Below, piece after piece: positions 9,605 to 20,063 of a DNA stretch of 64,000 nucleotides (position 1 is its first letter; every line of letters begins with the position of its first letter). This stretch comes from an uncultured Candidatus Melainabacteria bacterium. GTDB lineage: Bacteria; Cyanobacteriota; Vampirovibrionia; Gastranaerophilales; Gastranaerophilaceae. Where the stretch lies: contig CAKUXM010000007.1 in the NCBI GenBank assembly GCA_934700335.1, positions 1-64,000 of the forward strand, written 5' to 3'. The notes under the pieces were generated by a model that was not told the DNA's origin, ran no database searches, and saw only the letters and a program-made list of their open reading frames with translations. A program made the position numbers and the translations under genes.

Positions 9605-9850
9605 ATGAGCAAAAAAGAAATTAAGAAAAAAGATTTAAAAAAATCCATAGAAGAAAAAGAAAAACAATTAGCAAAATTAAAATTACACGTAGATAAATCA
9701 GAGACATGCTCTTCAATTTATAATAAGGCTGTGCTTGAAAAAGCTATTATGAAAAAAGAATTGGAAGACATGGACAAAAATGTCGTAGTCGATAAAGTAA
9801 AAGACATTTTTAGAAAAAAAGACTTGATTTGCGATTCATTTAAGAAATAA
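9605..9850 (+). CDS. Small highly charged helical protein
   Basis: 81 aa, about half Lys and Glu, likely one long helix with a short C-terminal tail (DICDSFKK-like ending). No family recognised. A TACTAT box at 9590-9595 lies 9 nt before the ATG and there is no Shine-Dalgarno, consistent with a near-leaderless mRNA. It is divergent from the giant coiled-coil gene. Lysine-rich open frames can arise by chance in AT-rich DNA, so confidence is moderate. Confidence 0.55.
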   Translation: MSKKEIKKKDLKKSIEEKEKQLAKLKLHVDKSETCSSIYNKAVLEKAIMKKELEDMDKNVVVDKVKDIFRKKDLICDSFKK

Positions 9851-9851
9851 T

Positions 9852-9935
9852 GCGTAAGCCGGTGTGAGCGCTATATGTCATTGCGAGCGTTAACGAAGCA
9901 ATCCGAAATTTTGTCTTGAATTATTCGGCTTACGC
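9852..9935. repeat. Palindromic repeat: GCGTAAGCCG arms around an ATTGC hairpin
   Basis: GCGTAAGCCGGTGTGA (9852-9867) is a copy of the dispersed repeat end. Its inverted partner CGGCTTACGC sits at 9926-9935. Between them lies a second hairpin, ATTGC...GCAAT (9880-9902), with the TCATTGCGAG look of widespread bacterial intergenic palindromes. It separates two convergent genes and may also act as a terminator. Confidence 0.7.
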
Positions 9936-9937
9936 AT

Positions 9938-11431
9938 CTATTCAACATCTTTATCTTCGTCATAAGGTTCATCTTTTATTTCGCTAAATAGACCTACGTC
10001 ATATTTTTTGCAGTAACGCTTAACTTCTTTAACCACTACGTTAGAAAGAATAAATAGTGCAAATAAGTTTGGTACCGCCATAAACAATGTTACTGCATCT
10101 GATAAGTTGATAATACTTTTGAAGTTCATAGCGGAACCGATTACGATACAGCTACAGTATAGTAATTGAAAAAATCTTGTTTTAAATTTTGATTCACCGA
10201 CAAGGAAATGCCAGCCTTGTAGACCATAATAAGAACCACAAAGCATTGTACCCATTACAAAACAACTTGCCATAATTGTTAATAAAATTGGGAAGAAAGG
10301 AAACGCTGTAGCGAAGGCTTTTGAAGTCAATTCAATACCTGCAATTCCGTGTACGTGAAGATATTCACCAGTTACAACGATTACAAATGCAGTTGAAACA
10401 CCGACGATACAAGTATCTACAAATGGTTGTAGCATTGCGATGAAGGCTTGCGCTACTGGTTTACTTGTTTTAACCGCTGCAAATGCAGTTGGTGCTGTAC
10501 CCAGACCCGCTTCGTTCGCAAACATTGCACGTCTAAACCCCCATAACATACAAGCGAACATACCGCCAGCCATTGCACGAGGGCGAAAAGCTTCCACAAA
10601 AATTGTATGAATTGTATGTGGAATGTTTTCAAAATTTATTAATGTAATAATTAAAATACTTGTCAAATAAAGAATACACATAATCGGAGTAACTTTTTCA
10701 GTAAATTTACCGATAGATTTTATACCACCGATGATTGTTACCCAAGTTATTGTTGCAACGATAAGACCTAGTATCCAACTGTTGTTAGCAAAAATACTAG
10801 CTTCGCCACCTGTTACTTCTGTAATTTGAGTAGTCATTGCGTTAATTTGGAATAAATTCCAACCACCGATAACAGCAAGGACAGAACAAAAGGCATATAT
10901 TTTACCTAAATGAGGAGCGATTTTACCTAGAACTTTTCCTTTTAATCCTTTTGAAATGTAATACATTGGTCCACCGGCAGTTGTGCCATCTGGTCGAACT
11001 TCACGAAGTTTTACACCCAGAAGGACTTCGGAGAATTTTAGAGCCATAGAAAATAGCCCAGCAATAACCATCCAAAAGATTACACCCGCACCGCCGACAG
11101 AGACAGCTGCAGCAGAACCAGCAACATTACCGATACCTGCAGAAGATGAAATTGTGGCACTAAGAGCCTGAAAAGATGAAACCTCACCTTTCTTTTTGCG
11201 TTTAATTATGTCTTTGTGTTCAAATTTATTAGCTATAAGGCGCAATGCATGCTTAAAACCCCATAGACCGATGAAACGCAATCTGAAAGTAAAATAGATT
11301 GCAGCGAACATAAGAAGAGCAATCAAAAATTCAACTTTCACACCGTTAATTGTGATAGAAGAAAAGATTACTCCGGAAATTTTGTCGGCTATTGGTGATA
11401 ATAAGCTATCTATAAACGCATCTAAATTCAT
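9938..11431 (-). CDS. Alanine/glycine:cation symporter (AGCS family)
   Basis: 497 aa with about ten hydrophobic helices. The AGCS signatures are clear: LSATISSSAGIGNVAGSAAA, GGPMYYISKGL, WGFRRAMFANEAGLGTAPTA. Members import alanine or glycine with Na+ or H+. The C-terminal tail is acidic and cytoplasmic. No Shine-Dalgarno precedes the ATG at 11431; a TATTAT box ends 6 nt upstream on the minus strand, so the mRNA may be leaderless. I saw no glycine riboswitch in the upstream DNA. Substrate within the family cannot be decided from sequence alone. Confidence 0.93.
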   Translation of the reverse strand: MNLDAFIDSLLSPIADKISGVIFSSITINGVKVEFLIALLMFAAIYFTFRLRFIGLWGFKHALRLIANKFEHKDIIKRKKKGEVSSFQALSATISSSAGIGNVAGSAAAVSVGGAGVIFWMVIAGLFSMALKFSEVLLGVKLREVRPDGTTAGGPMYYISKGLKGKVLGKIAPHLGKIYAFCSVLAVIGGWNLFQINAMTTQITEVTGGEASIFANNSWILGLIVATITWVTIIGGIKSIGKFTEKVTPIMCILYLTSILIITLINFENIPHTIHTIFVEAFRPRAMAGGMFACMLWGFRRAMFANEAGLGTAPTAFAAVKTSKPVAQAFIAMLQPFVDTCIVGVSTAFVIVVTGEYLHVHGIAGIELTSKAFATAFPFFPILLTIMASCFVMGTMLCGSYYGLQGWHFLVGESKFKTRFFQLLYCSCIVIGSAMNFKSIINLSDAVTLFMAVPNLFALFILSNVVVKEVKRYCKKYDVGLFSEIKDEPYDEDKDVE

Positions 11432-11550
11432 AAATAAATAATACTATAAATATAGAAGGAATAAAAAGGATAAAATTAACAAAGGTTAACAAAGGACAAA
11501 AAATAGGAAGTTTATGTTATTATATAAACATGACAATTAAATAATATCTT

Positions 11551-11640
11551 GGAGACGTGGCCGAGTTGGCTGAAGGCGGCACCCTGCTAAGGTGTTATAT
11601 GGAGCAATCTGTATCCAGGGTTCGAATCCCTGCGTCTCCG
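11551..11640 (+). tRNA. tRNA-Ser(GCU)
   Basis: A class II tRNA: the acceptor GGAGACG pairs with CGTCTCC, followed by discriminator G. The anticodon loop CTGCTAA gives anticodon GCU. A long variable arm and the T-loop GGTTCGAATCC follow. CCA is not encoded. A strong terminator follows immediately. Confidence 0.96.
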
Positions 11641-11648
11641 AATTTTCT

Positions 11649-11674
11649 AAAAAAGGGCGAAAGCCCTTTTTTTT
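11649..11674 (+). terminator. Intrinsic terminator after tRNA-Ser
   Basis: AAAGGGC, GAAA tetraloop, GCCCTTT and then a run of T. It begins about 10 nt after the tRNA. Confidence 0.9.
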
Positions 11675-11909
11675 AATGCAAATATTTTTGTAATTTTGTA
11701 AAACAACATGGGATTTAATACTTATGATACAGAAAAAACTTCCGACCAATCAAAAAATTTTTTCATTCTTTTAAAATTACAGTCTGACACAAACACCCCA
11801 TTCTAGTTAAATTTGCTAGTTGTGCCAATTGTTATGGCATAAAATATTTAATCTACTGTTTAAATAAACTGTATCGTTGAATATTTGAATTACATTTTTA
11901 GATAAATTA

Positions 11910-14900
11910 TTAACTTTTTGAATAAGAATAATTTGGGTTTGAGCTTATACATTGCAAATTTCTTTCAATTTTTTGCTCCGTAACAGCATGTTCTTTTAAA
12001 ACATATTTTATGCCGTTTAGAACTTTTTCAATAGGTTTACTTTCATTGTCTATAACCCATTTAAAACCGAAAGTTAACGCAATACCGTTTCTTCCACCCT
12101 CTCTCAACATAGCTTGTACAAACCCTGTACATTTATCATACCAAACTTTTTGCAAACCAATACCGTATTCAACATAAGGTTTTATACTCATTTCCGGTAA
12201 ACGAACATTATTTGCAGTAAATTTTGTTTCGTTCAAGATATTCCCTACTATACCAACACTTGCGTATGGTTGCCAGCCATTTTCAGCATTACCCATAAAT
12301 TTAATACTCGGGTGCAATTGTATAGAATGCAATGGGTCAGAAGATATTTTTACACCGGCAGAATTCGTATAATCAAAAGTATTCACATAAGTGTATGCCA
12401 TCAATATAGACGGTTGAATAATAAATTTGCCGTTATTAAATTCAAAATTATAACCTGTTTTACTTCCAATGCCAGCCATTAATGCAGTATAATTTTCCTT
12501 ACCGTACATTGTATGCGATTCACCGTTGCTAGCTCCCGCATTTATTGTCAGTGCCGTAAAGAAATCGCCATGGTAGAAAGTTTGAGTTAATCCTAATATT
12601 CCGCCATTTGTAGTTGTTGAAACTCCGGAATAGCTTTGAGACGTTCCATTATAACCAATATAAGGGGTGATTACTGTTCCCCAACCTCGTTTAAGCTGTT
12701 TATATCCACTGTCTCCACCTATCAACGAACCGTATGATTGAATATCTACTCTCGGACCGTTTGATAACCCGACATTTTCAAAATTAGCATATGGTTGATA
12801 CCAAATACCACCCGTTTTAGAATAATCATTCTCGTATCGAATTGAGCTCGGTTCTGTGATTGCATATTGGTTAGCCATTGTTCTCATTTTTTTTGGCAAT
12901 GACATATACGAATAATCGGCATGTCTGAATGCGTAGCTAAATGTTTCATTTATAGCTGAATACGCTCCAACTTGTGAATTTACTGATCCAGATAATACTG
13001 CAGGATTGAAATCTGCTGAACTTTTTCCGCCACCACGAGAAAATAAGAAATACCCACTGCTTGGGTTATAGCTTACATCATATTTATATATTGGAGAAAA
13101 AGAAGTTGTTTGATAGCTGTTTGCAACATTTTTTCCTACCGTTGTTACATTTGTTTGAACCTTATCTTTAAAACTGTCATCGGCAAACGGAATATATGTC
13201 TTTTCACTTGCAGAATCAGATAACAAATTTATTCCCTTAACCGTAATAAGTCCGTTTGCAACAGTTGTTGACGGAAGTCTGTCCATCACAGAATTTTTTA
13301 AATCAGCATCTACTAACAAATTAACATTTCCGTTTATCTTAAACGAATTCGCTGACAAATTATTAACACTATTGTTAATTAAGTTTAATGCTCCGGAATT
13401 CACATTCACATCATTAAACATATTTGTTGTATTTGTCGCTAAAACATTTAATGTTTGATTATTTATATCCAAAATTCCTTTAATAACCGCTCCATCTAGT
13501 ATTGTAAGGCTATTACCGGCAATTTTGGTTGTTCCGTTACCTAAAATTTCCTTGTCCAGTGTTCCTGACAAATTTAATATTCCGGAATTAATTATTCCGT
13601 TTGTTGCAATAATTTTATCCGCAATTGTTGTTATATTTCCTGTATTTTCAATTTTATCAGTAGCTGTAAGTGTTCCAAGCGTATTATCTAATGTTCCTGA
13701 TACTTTAATAATTGATTGAGAAATATTTCCAGAATTGTTTGATGTCCCAGAGATTTCCAATTCTCCAGCACCATTAATTATTCCTGAATTTGTCAAATTT
13801 TTTATTTCTGAAGTTAAACCGTTGTTTGTAATTGTACCTGAATTATTCGCATTAGTTGATATTTTTAAATTATTTACAGTCAAATTTCCAGTATTTGTCA
13901 ATTCGTTTTGAATTAACTCTGATACAATTACTTTTCCTGTAGTATCAATATTTGTTTTACCTATACCTGTAATTTTTGATACTGACGTTGAATTTTTAAC
14001 ACTCAAATCGCCTTGATTTAAAACATCTCCTTGCAAAGTTGCATTATCCAATGTAATTTTTGCGTTATTGCTTGTTGCATTAATAATTAATCCGTCTGAT
14101 GTTATTTTTACATCTTTTACTGCTAAAGAGTTTGCATCTGATATTGTAATACCTTGCTTGTTACCAAGTATAATTGTTGATGTATTTGTTCCGTCAGTAG
14201 TACCTGATATTGTCAAATTATCTGCTAATATTCCTAAATTTTCTTTCACTGTATAGATGTTATTTGCGTTTGTAGTTGTAAATGTTTTATCTTTTGAACC
14301 TGCAACGGTATTTTGAACTATTAGAGCCAATATATCCCCGTCAGTTGTGTATGTTTTAACTCCTTCATTTGTTTTAAGAACTTCATACTGAATTGTATCA
14401 TTAACCAATGATCCATTTGACTTTATGGCTGACGTTTTTTCTGAATATGTATCTATTCTTTTCCAAGAACCAATTTTATCCGACCAATTGGCATTTGCTT
14501 GCAATTCATCAGAACCGAGAATTTCTTTTTCTTTAACCCCAGTTGTTGTATCTAAAAATATTCCAACACCGCCATTTGTTATTTGAATTGTTTTTGTATC
14601 CCAAATATTTTCGGTTTCTGTTTGGTTTAATGTTAAATTTAACACTCCACTTCCTGATGTACTATTAAAGAAATCTGCTTTTGAATTTGACCAATCAACA
14701 TCTATTGTAGCATTTCCGACTCCGTCTATTGTTTTAATATCATATTTTGAATAACTTAAATCGCTTGTAGATATTGTTCCATTATTCAAATCTAATACAC
14801 CATCAATTATTGCTGATGGTGCAAAATTTAATGTTCCGTTTACTTTTGTTGTGCCGTTATCTAAAATTGTCTTATCCAATGTTCCTGACAAATTTAATAT

Positions 14901-17900
14901 TCCGGAATTGTTTATAGTACCTGTTAAATTATTTGTATTTGAAGTAACTTCACCACTGTTTATTAAATTTTCAATATTTGCATTAACTGTTAATTTGCCT
15001 GTTGAACCAACATTAACATTTTGTGATATTAATGCATTGTTTGTTACATTATCAAGTATGTTTGTCAAACCACTTCCGGTAATTTCTTTTTCAATATTAC
15101 CTACCCCTAAATTTAAAGTACCATTATTAATTAGGGTAACCTCTAAATTGTTTGCACTAACCCCTAAAATACCCGTATTTGTCGCCACTGTTCCGGTAAT
15201 TTTACCATCGACATAGTTATTATTTGCAAAATTTAGATTACCGCCATTATTTGTAATAACAGTTTCATTTCCTTTTAGTTTTACGTCAGACAAATTTAAT
15301 GTCGAACCTGACTTCACAACAAAAGAAGTTTTTCCGTTTAAATCCAATTCAGATAAAGTAATTTTTCCCAAGGAGTCTGTTTTTGTTGCGCCTACAATAT
15401 TTAAGTTTTTGTATGTTGAACCAATATTGCCTGAAACTTTATAGTTTGCTGGAGTTTTATTACCAAGAGAATCTTCGTCAAAAAAATTAAATGTTTTATC
15501 CAAAATATTGCCGTTAGCATCTTTCAGCTCGGTATTAGTCAGTGCAATCAAAGCATCTGACATTGTTGAAACTGTATTAGAATCAATCTTAGTTACTTTT
15601 ATGTTAAGACTATCGTTTGTTGTATCCGTTTTGTTCAGCCCTAACATTCCGTAAATATCTTTTGTCGTTGTAATATCACCAAATACCTCTTTATAATTTG
15701 CGGTAGGCGTTAGAGGAAAGATTTTGGTAGTAATAATCTGTTTTATTTTACCAACCGCTGACGTGAGCGGAATTAATTTATCACTTAATGCAAGTTGCAA
15801 ATTGTCGGTATTATCATTATTTTTAATTATTTGGATTTTTAAGTTTTTGTTCAAAATATGATCAAACTCTGTATCTACAAAATTTAAACTATCTAAAGTT
15901 ATAGAACCGCCCGAAGATGTTTGTGTTGTAAATCCGTCTGCAATTTTGTCGTTTATTGTGTAATCTAAATTACTACTATTTGCTTTTGCCAAATCTAAAT
16001 CAATATTATATTTGGCGTCTGCACTAGAATTCAGCGAATTAAACTTTAAAAATTTCTGAATTAGTCCATCTGCAGTATCAATAAGAACATTTCCAGCAAC
16101 AGAAACATTTGCGCCACCTTTAAAATCTGCGTTGTTATAAAGTTTAATTGTTCCTGTAGAATCGCCAGTCAATAAGACATTATAACCACTTACACCATTA
16201 ATGTAATCATTTAGTAATATTGTACCGTTTGTTGTTGCGTTTAGAGTAAGAGTTTTTCCTGCCGCCCCAACACTAATTGCTTCGTAATTTTTTGTTACTC
16301 CACCGTCAACAGTAACATAATTCCCAGTGAATTCAGACAATCCATTATTATTTGCATTAATAACCAAATCTTGTCTTGTGTATATCGCACCACCATGCGC
16401 ACTACTTCCGTTAACAGAGCTTGCATAATTATTTTTAAAAATAGAGTTATTTATTGCTTTAATAGTTGCAGTATTAACAATTGCACCACCATATGCACCT
16501 TTTAATGTATTTGCGGATTCTGTTTTTGCATAGTTATTTTCAAAAATGCTATTTATTGAATCAATAATAGCATTTTTATAATCTTTTTCTGATTTTGCAT
16601 AAAAATTTGATATTGCTCCGCCGTATGCACTATTTTCAGTGGATACAGCATAGTTTCCGCTAAAATAAGCTTTGATATTCCCTATTTGTGCAATATCATT
16701 ATTCTTTGGACTTTTTTCAACATAGTTTGCTATAACACCGCCGTTTGTGGAAAGTTTTGCTGATTGCACAGAGTTATTTTTGTAGATTCCCAAAATCGCA
16801 TCTTCGACCGGAATTATTTTATTATTTTCATCAAGAGTATAACCAATTCCGACAAAAGTATTTCCTTGTCCACTAACAGAATTAGAAATTACACCACCAC
16901 TTGCATCCATTATTTCTGACTTTGATACAAGTGAATTGCCTATATATTCACCATTAATACTTTTAATAATAGCATTTCCCTGACAAGATTGAATTGAATT
17001 TGCAATAATTCCTCCGGAAGCATGCCTTCCACTTAAAGCCTTTGGGTTGGCTAAATCTGAAAGTGTGCTTTCTAAATGGTTGTTAAAAACTTGTTTTAAA
17101 TTTATGTCTCCAAGACTAACTGTAGTGTTTGTAGTTTTCAAACCACTATGAAGAAAATTATAAATAAATCCGCCACGAGCATTATCATTACAATCAGTAG
17201 CGATGATATTATTATTACTAATTTCATCAACAGTTATATTCCCGTTTTTTGAAATAATAGTAGCATTTTCCACAGGAAGCAATGCAGAACGCAATAAGAA
17301 AGAAGTTATGTTTGTTGCTCTTACCGTGTTTCCACTTATTTGCCCTACGGCAAGATTACCTATATTAGATGAAATTGTTGAATCTGTTGGTGACTCTTTT
17401 AAATACAGTACAAAACCAGTAGAAGTAGAGTTTTCATTTCCTGTAATAACGTTATTATTAATTTCGCCAATAGTTATATCATTAATATTAGCGCCTTGAA
17501 GATTTATTACTCCTCCACGCAAAAAATTCATTTCAATATTGTTATTTGAAACAGAGCCTATTGAAATTGAATTAATATTTCCTGCAATATTTGTAATTAA
17601 TCCATTGAAATCGGTTTTTGCTTTTATAGTGTTTCCAATTATTTGACCAATTTCTAGTGTGTTGTTAATCGTTCCGTTTTCATTGTATATTAATCCACCA
17701 TCAATTTTTAAATTTGAATCAATTGTATTATTGGAAAAAGAACCAATACGCAAATTATCAATCGTTCCAAGTTTGTTTTGAATAAACCCACCTTTAACCG
17801 AATTAGTAGTGGTAGTTATGGTATTATCTTTTACTTCATTCCAATTTATTGATTGAATACTGCTATTCTCGTTATTTAAAATTCCGCCGTAAATATTAAC

Positions 17901-18581
17901 TTTTGAGGTAATTTTATTTTTATTTACATCACCGTTCAAATTCAATTCGCCAATAGGAGTTAGCGTTCTTCTATTGTAAATCAAACCTCCATAAATATTT
18001 CCAGCTGATGATATTTCGTTATCAATTAAATCTGCTATAATCCCTTTAGATTTTGCCGTTTGAATATATATCGCCCCTCCAGAAATATTGTTATTAGTAA
18101 TATTTACTCTGCTTGAAGAAACACTAACATTATTCAAAGTTGCATCACTATCTTCTATTAAAAACAAAACAGGCCCGTTTTGAACGGCAGATGTTGTTCT
18201 ACCGCTAATATCAACATTTTCCAATAATATAGTTGCATTTGCATTATTAACATTTATACTAGAATTCTTTCCAGTATATTTCATATTTTTAAGGGTTAAA
18301 TTTGAATTATTTGAGAAAATAAATCTTGCATCTTTTTCATTTATTAAACTTTTTCCATTCCCATCAATTTCGATTGTTTCAGTTCCAAGTTTGATTGTAT
18401 TCAAATTTGTAATATCTATATTATCTTCAAATTGTATTTTAGTAGGTTCGGTTGTTTTTTGTATTATACTTTTTAATTCAGTACCAGAAGAAACAGTAAC
18501 ATCTTTAGCAACTACAAAATTATTGCTACAGAATATTAATAACAAAAGGGTTGAATATAATAATAAATTTTTCTTTTTCAT
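11910..18581 (-). CDS. Giant Pmp-like autotransporter with outer-membrane beta-barrel
   Basis: 2223 aa. A signal peptide (about 1-26, ending FVVA) precedes a long beta-helix passenger. Residues ~170-400 repeat a GG-x-I-x-N unit with IGxIxxNxI every ~37 residues. Around 650-760 come GGAI and FxNN motifs (FENNYA, FKNNYA, GGAIVN, GGAIYT), the signature of polymorphic outer-membrane protein repeats. Later come Ser/Thr/Asn-rich units, two of them near-duplicates (SGILNLSGTLDK). A translocator barrel of ~280 residues ends at FGFKW (Trp2175). Unusually, 48 further residues follow. Likely a surface adhesin, encoded alone. The ribosome binding site is weak. Confidence 0.9.
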   Translation of the reverse strand: MKKKNLLLYSTLLLLIFCSNNFVVAKDVTVSSGTELKSIIQKTTEPTKIQFEDNIDITNLNTIKLGTETIEIDGNGKSLINEKDARFIFSNNSNLTLKNMKYTGKNSSINVNNANATILLENVDISGRTTSAVQNGPVLFLIEDSDATLNNVSVSSSRVNITNNNISGGAIYIQTAKSKGIIADLIDNEISSAGNIYGGLIYNRRTLTPIGELNLNGDVNKNKITSKVNIYGGILNNENSSIQSINWNEVKDNTITTTTNSVKGGFIQNKLGTIDNLRIGSFSNNTIDSNLKIDGGLIYNENGTINNTLEIGQIIGNTIKAKTDFNGLITNIAGNINSISIGSVSNNNIEMNFLRGGVINLQGANINDITIGEINNNVITGNENSTSTGFVLYLKESPTDSTISSNIGNLAVGQISGNTVRATNITSFLLRSALLPVENATIISKNGNITVDEISNNNIIATDCNDNARGGFIYNFLHSGLKTTNTTVSLGDINLKQVFNNHLESTLSDLANPKALSGRHASGGIIANSIQSCQGNAIIKSINGEYIGNSLVSKSEIMDASGGVISNSVSGQGNTFVGIGYTLDENNKIIPVEDAILGIYKNNSVQSAKLSTNGGVIANYVEKSPKNNDIAQIGNIKAYFSGNYAVSTENSAYGGAISNFYAKSEKDYKNAIIDSINSIFENNYAKTESANTLKGAYGGAIVNTATIKAINNSIFKNNYASSVNGSSAHGGAIYTRQDLVINANNNGLSEFTGNYVTVDGGVTKNYEAISVGAAGKTLTLNATTNGTILLNDYINGVSGYNVLLTGDSTGTIKLYNNADFKGGANVSVAGNVLIDTADGLIQKFLKFNSLNSSADAKYNIDLDLAKANSSNLDYTINDKIADGFTTQTSSGGSITLDSLNFVDTEFDHILNKNLKIQIIKNNDNTDNLQLALSDKLIPLTSAVGKIKQIITTKIFPLTPTANYKEVFGDITTTKDIYGMLGLNKTDTTNDSLNIKVTKIDSNTVSTMSDALIALTNTELKDANGNILDKTFNFFDEDSLGNKTPANYKVSGNIGSTYKNLNIVGATKTDSLGKITLSELDLNGKTSFVVKSGSTLNLSDVKLKGNETVITNNGGNLNFANNNYVDGKITGTVATNTGILGVSANNLEVTLINNGTLNLGVGNIEKEITGSGLTNILDNVTNNALISQNVNVGSTGKLTVNANIENLINSGEVTSNTNNLTGTINNSGILNLSGTLDKTILDNGTTKVNGTLNFAPSAIIDGVLDLNNGTISTSDLSYSKYDIKTIDGVGNATIDVDWSNSKADFFNSTSGSGVLNLTLNQTETENIWDTKTIQITNGGVGIFLDTTTGVKEKEILGSDELQANANWSDKIGSWKRIDTYSEKTSAIKSNGSLVNDTIQYEVLKTNEGVKTYTTDGDILALIVQNTVAGSKDKTFTTTNANNIYTVKENLGILADNLTISGTTDGTNTSTIILGNKQGITISDANSLAVKDVKITSDGLIINATSNNAKITLDNATLQGDVLNQGDLSVKNSTSVSKITGIGKTNIDTTGKVIVSELIQNELTNTGNLTVNNLKISTNANNSGTITNNGLTSEIKNLTNSGIINGAGELEISGTSNNSGNISQSIIKVSGTLDNTLGTLTATDKIENTGNITTIADKIIATNGIINSGILNLSGTLDKEILGNGTTKIAGNSLTILDGAVIKGILDINNQTLNVLATNTTNMFNDVNVNSGALNLINNSVNNLSANSFKINGNVNLLVDADLKNSVMDRLPSTTVANGLITVKGINLLSDSASEKTYIPFADDSFKDKVQTNVTTVGKNVANSYQTTSFSPIYKYDVSYNPSSGYFLFSRGGGKSSADFNPAVLSGSVNSQVGAYSAINETFSYAFRHADYSYMSLPKKMRTMANQYAITEPSSIRYENDYSKTGGIWYQPYANFENVGLSNGPRVDIQSYGSLIGGDSGYKQLKRGWGTVITPYIGYNGTSQSYSGVSTTTNGGILGLTQTFYHGDFFTALTINAGASNGESHTMYGKENYTALMAGIGSKTGYNFEFNNGKFIIQPSILMAYTYVNTFDYTNSAGVKISSDPLHSIQLHPSIKFMGNAENGWQPYASVGIVGNILNETKFTANNVRLPEMSIKPYVEYGIGLQKVWYDKCTGFVQAMLREGGRNGIALTFGFKWVIDNESKPIEKVLNGIKYVLKEHAVTEQKIERNLQCISSNPNYSYSKS
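13545..13586. repeat. Intragenic repeat, copy 1, in the autotransporter gene
   Basis: Nearly identical at DNA level to 14869-14910 (29 bases in a row identical, starting GTTCCTGACAAATTT). It encodes the SGILNLSGTLDK unit. The close identity over a gap of 1.3 kb suggests recent duplication or gene conversion between passenger repeats. Confidence 0.75.
14869..14910. repeat. Intragenic repeat, copy 2, in the autotransporter gene
   Basis: Partner of 13545-13586. The encoded protein differs only at the edges (KTILDNGTTKVNG against KEILGNGTTKIAG). Recombination between the copies would delete about 1.3 kb in frame. Confidence 0.75.
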
Positions 18582-18802
18582 TTAGGCTATTTCTCAAGTC
18601 TTTTATTACAAATTCATTATAATATAAATCGAATACCAATACAAATAATATCCTAGTTCAAACCCATTACGAAGAGGTTTGACAATTTTCTAAAATTTGA
18701 TATTTTTTATTAACTTTGCCCCAAATAATCAAACTAAGTGTTACATTACAGAAAAATTTTTGCGTGTTTATAATATAATCAAAGAAAAAAGGAAAAGATA
18801 AA

Positions 18803-19945
18803 ATGTTTATATTAGAAGCACCATATATTTCAGATTTAATGCTAAAAACTTTAGAAAAAAATCAATTTGAAGTGCTTTCAAACGAAATAGCAAAAGATTA
18901 TTCATCTGAATATAAATTAAATTTAATCGATGAAATCACCGCAAAGAACAATTTGAAAGTTTATTCAAACTCAGAAAACTCTATCAACTGGGTTCTAAAT
19001 AATTTTCAAAACACTGATTTGGCAAGATTAATCACTCTTTGCAAAAACAAGTTTGAATTTAGAAAAGGAATTAAACCAATTTATCCAAACTTCTTTTTCA
19101 AAGAAATTACTTTAGATGAACTAAACACAATCGACATTTCAGATTTTCCAAAACAATTTATCATCAAGCCAACTATCGGATTTTTGAGTATGGGAGTTCA
19201 CAAAGTATCTTCTCACTCTGAATGGAAAACCACTGTAAATGCCATAAATAAAGAAGTTGAAATGTTTGCAAAAAATTTCCCAAAAGAAGTTTTGAGTTCA
19301 TCAAGTTTTATTGTTGAAGAAATCATTCAAGGCGAAGAATTTGCAATAGATACATATTTTGACAAAAACGGCACCCCTGTTATACTAAACATCTTCCAAC
19401 ACCCCTTTGTCAGTGAAGATGACGTTAGCGACAGAGCTTATATTTCATCAGGAAAAGTTATAAAAGAAAACCTTGCATCTTTTGAAAAAATGTTGGGAGA
19501 AATCGGAAAAACGTTAAATATCAAAAATTTCCCAATGCACATTGAGGTTATAAAAACAGATGACACAACAATTGTTCCAGTTGAAATTAACCCAATGAGA
19601 TTTGCAGGTTGGTGTACAACTGATTTAGCGTACTACGCTTACGGAATAAATATTTATGAATACTTTAACAACGAGCTAAAACCAGATTGGGATAAAATTC
19701 TTGCAGACAAACAAGACAAAATTTATTACTTTGCAATGGCGGAAACACCTGTAGATATAGATAAATCTTCAATCAAATTTGATTATCCTGCTCTAGAAAA
19801 ATTTTTCTATAAAGTTTTAGATTTTAGAAAAATAGATTATAAAGAAAAACCTCTATTTGCAGTTATTTTTGGCGAAGCTAAAAATAGAGAAGAAATCACA
19901 AAAATTTTGAAAATGGACGTACATGAATTTGTGGTACAAATGTAG
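18803..19945 (+). CDS. ATP-grasp domain protein
   Basis: 380 aa, cytoplasmic. The central part has the ATP-grasp pattern: FIIKPTIGFLSMGVHKV (ATP-binding lysine strand), FIVEEIIQGEEFAIDTYF, and MHIEVIKTDD...VPVEINPMRFAGW with the metal-binding Glu and Asn. ATP-grasp enzymes ligate a carboxylate to an amine through an acyl phosphate; no substrate can be read here. The start is supported by AAGGAAAAG. It stands alone, divergent from the autotransporter. Confidence 0.85.
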   Translation: MFILEAPYISDLMLKTLEKNQFEVLSNEIAKDYSSEYKLNLIDEITAKNNLKVYSNSENSINWVLNNFQNTDLARLITLCKNKFEFRKGIKPIYPNFFFKEITLDELNTIDISDFPKQFIIKPTIGFLSMGVHKVSSHSEWKTTVNAINKEVEMFAKNFPKEVLSSSSFIVEEIIQGEEFAIDTYFDKNGTPVILNIFQHPFVSEDDVSDRAYISSGKVIKENLASFEKMLGEIGKTLNIKNFPMHIEVIKTDDTTIVPVEINPMRFAGWCTTDLAYYAYGINIYEYFNNELKPDWDKILADKQDKIYYFAMAETPVDIDKSSIKFDYPALEKFFYKVLDFRKIDYKEKPLFAVIFGEAKNREEITKILKMDVHEFVVQM

Positions 19946-20063
19946 CCCTATAATTTTTCATTGCAATCAAAGCGTGGTAATCTTAAGAGATTTATGTTTT
20001 AATAAACAAAAATAATGGATATTATTAATTTAAACCTTATAACTATTTAAAAAGGATAAAATT

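Noticed and set aside
11432..11550. Glycine riboswitch before the AGCS symporter
   Set aside because: The region is short and AT-rich, with none of the conserved glycine aptamer segments.
11537..11749. 70-codon minus-strand frame over tRNA-Ser
   Set aside because: It overlaps a clear tRNA and its terminator and is a shadow.
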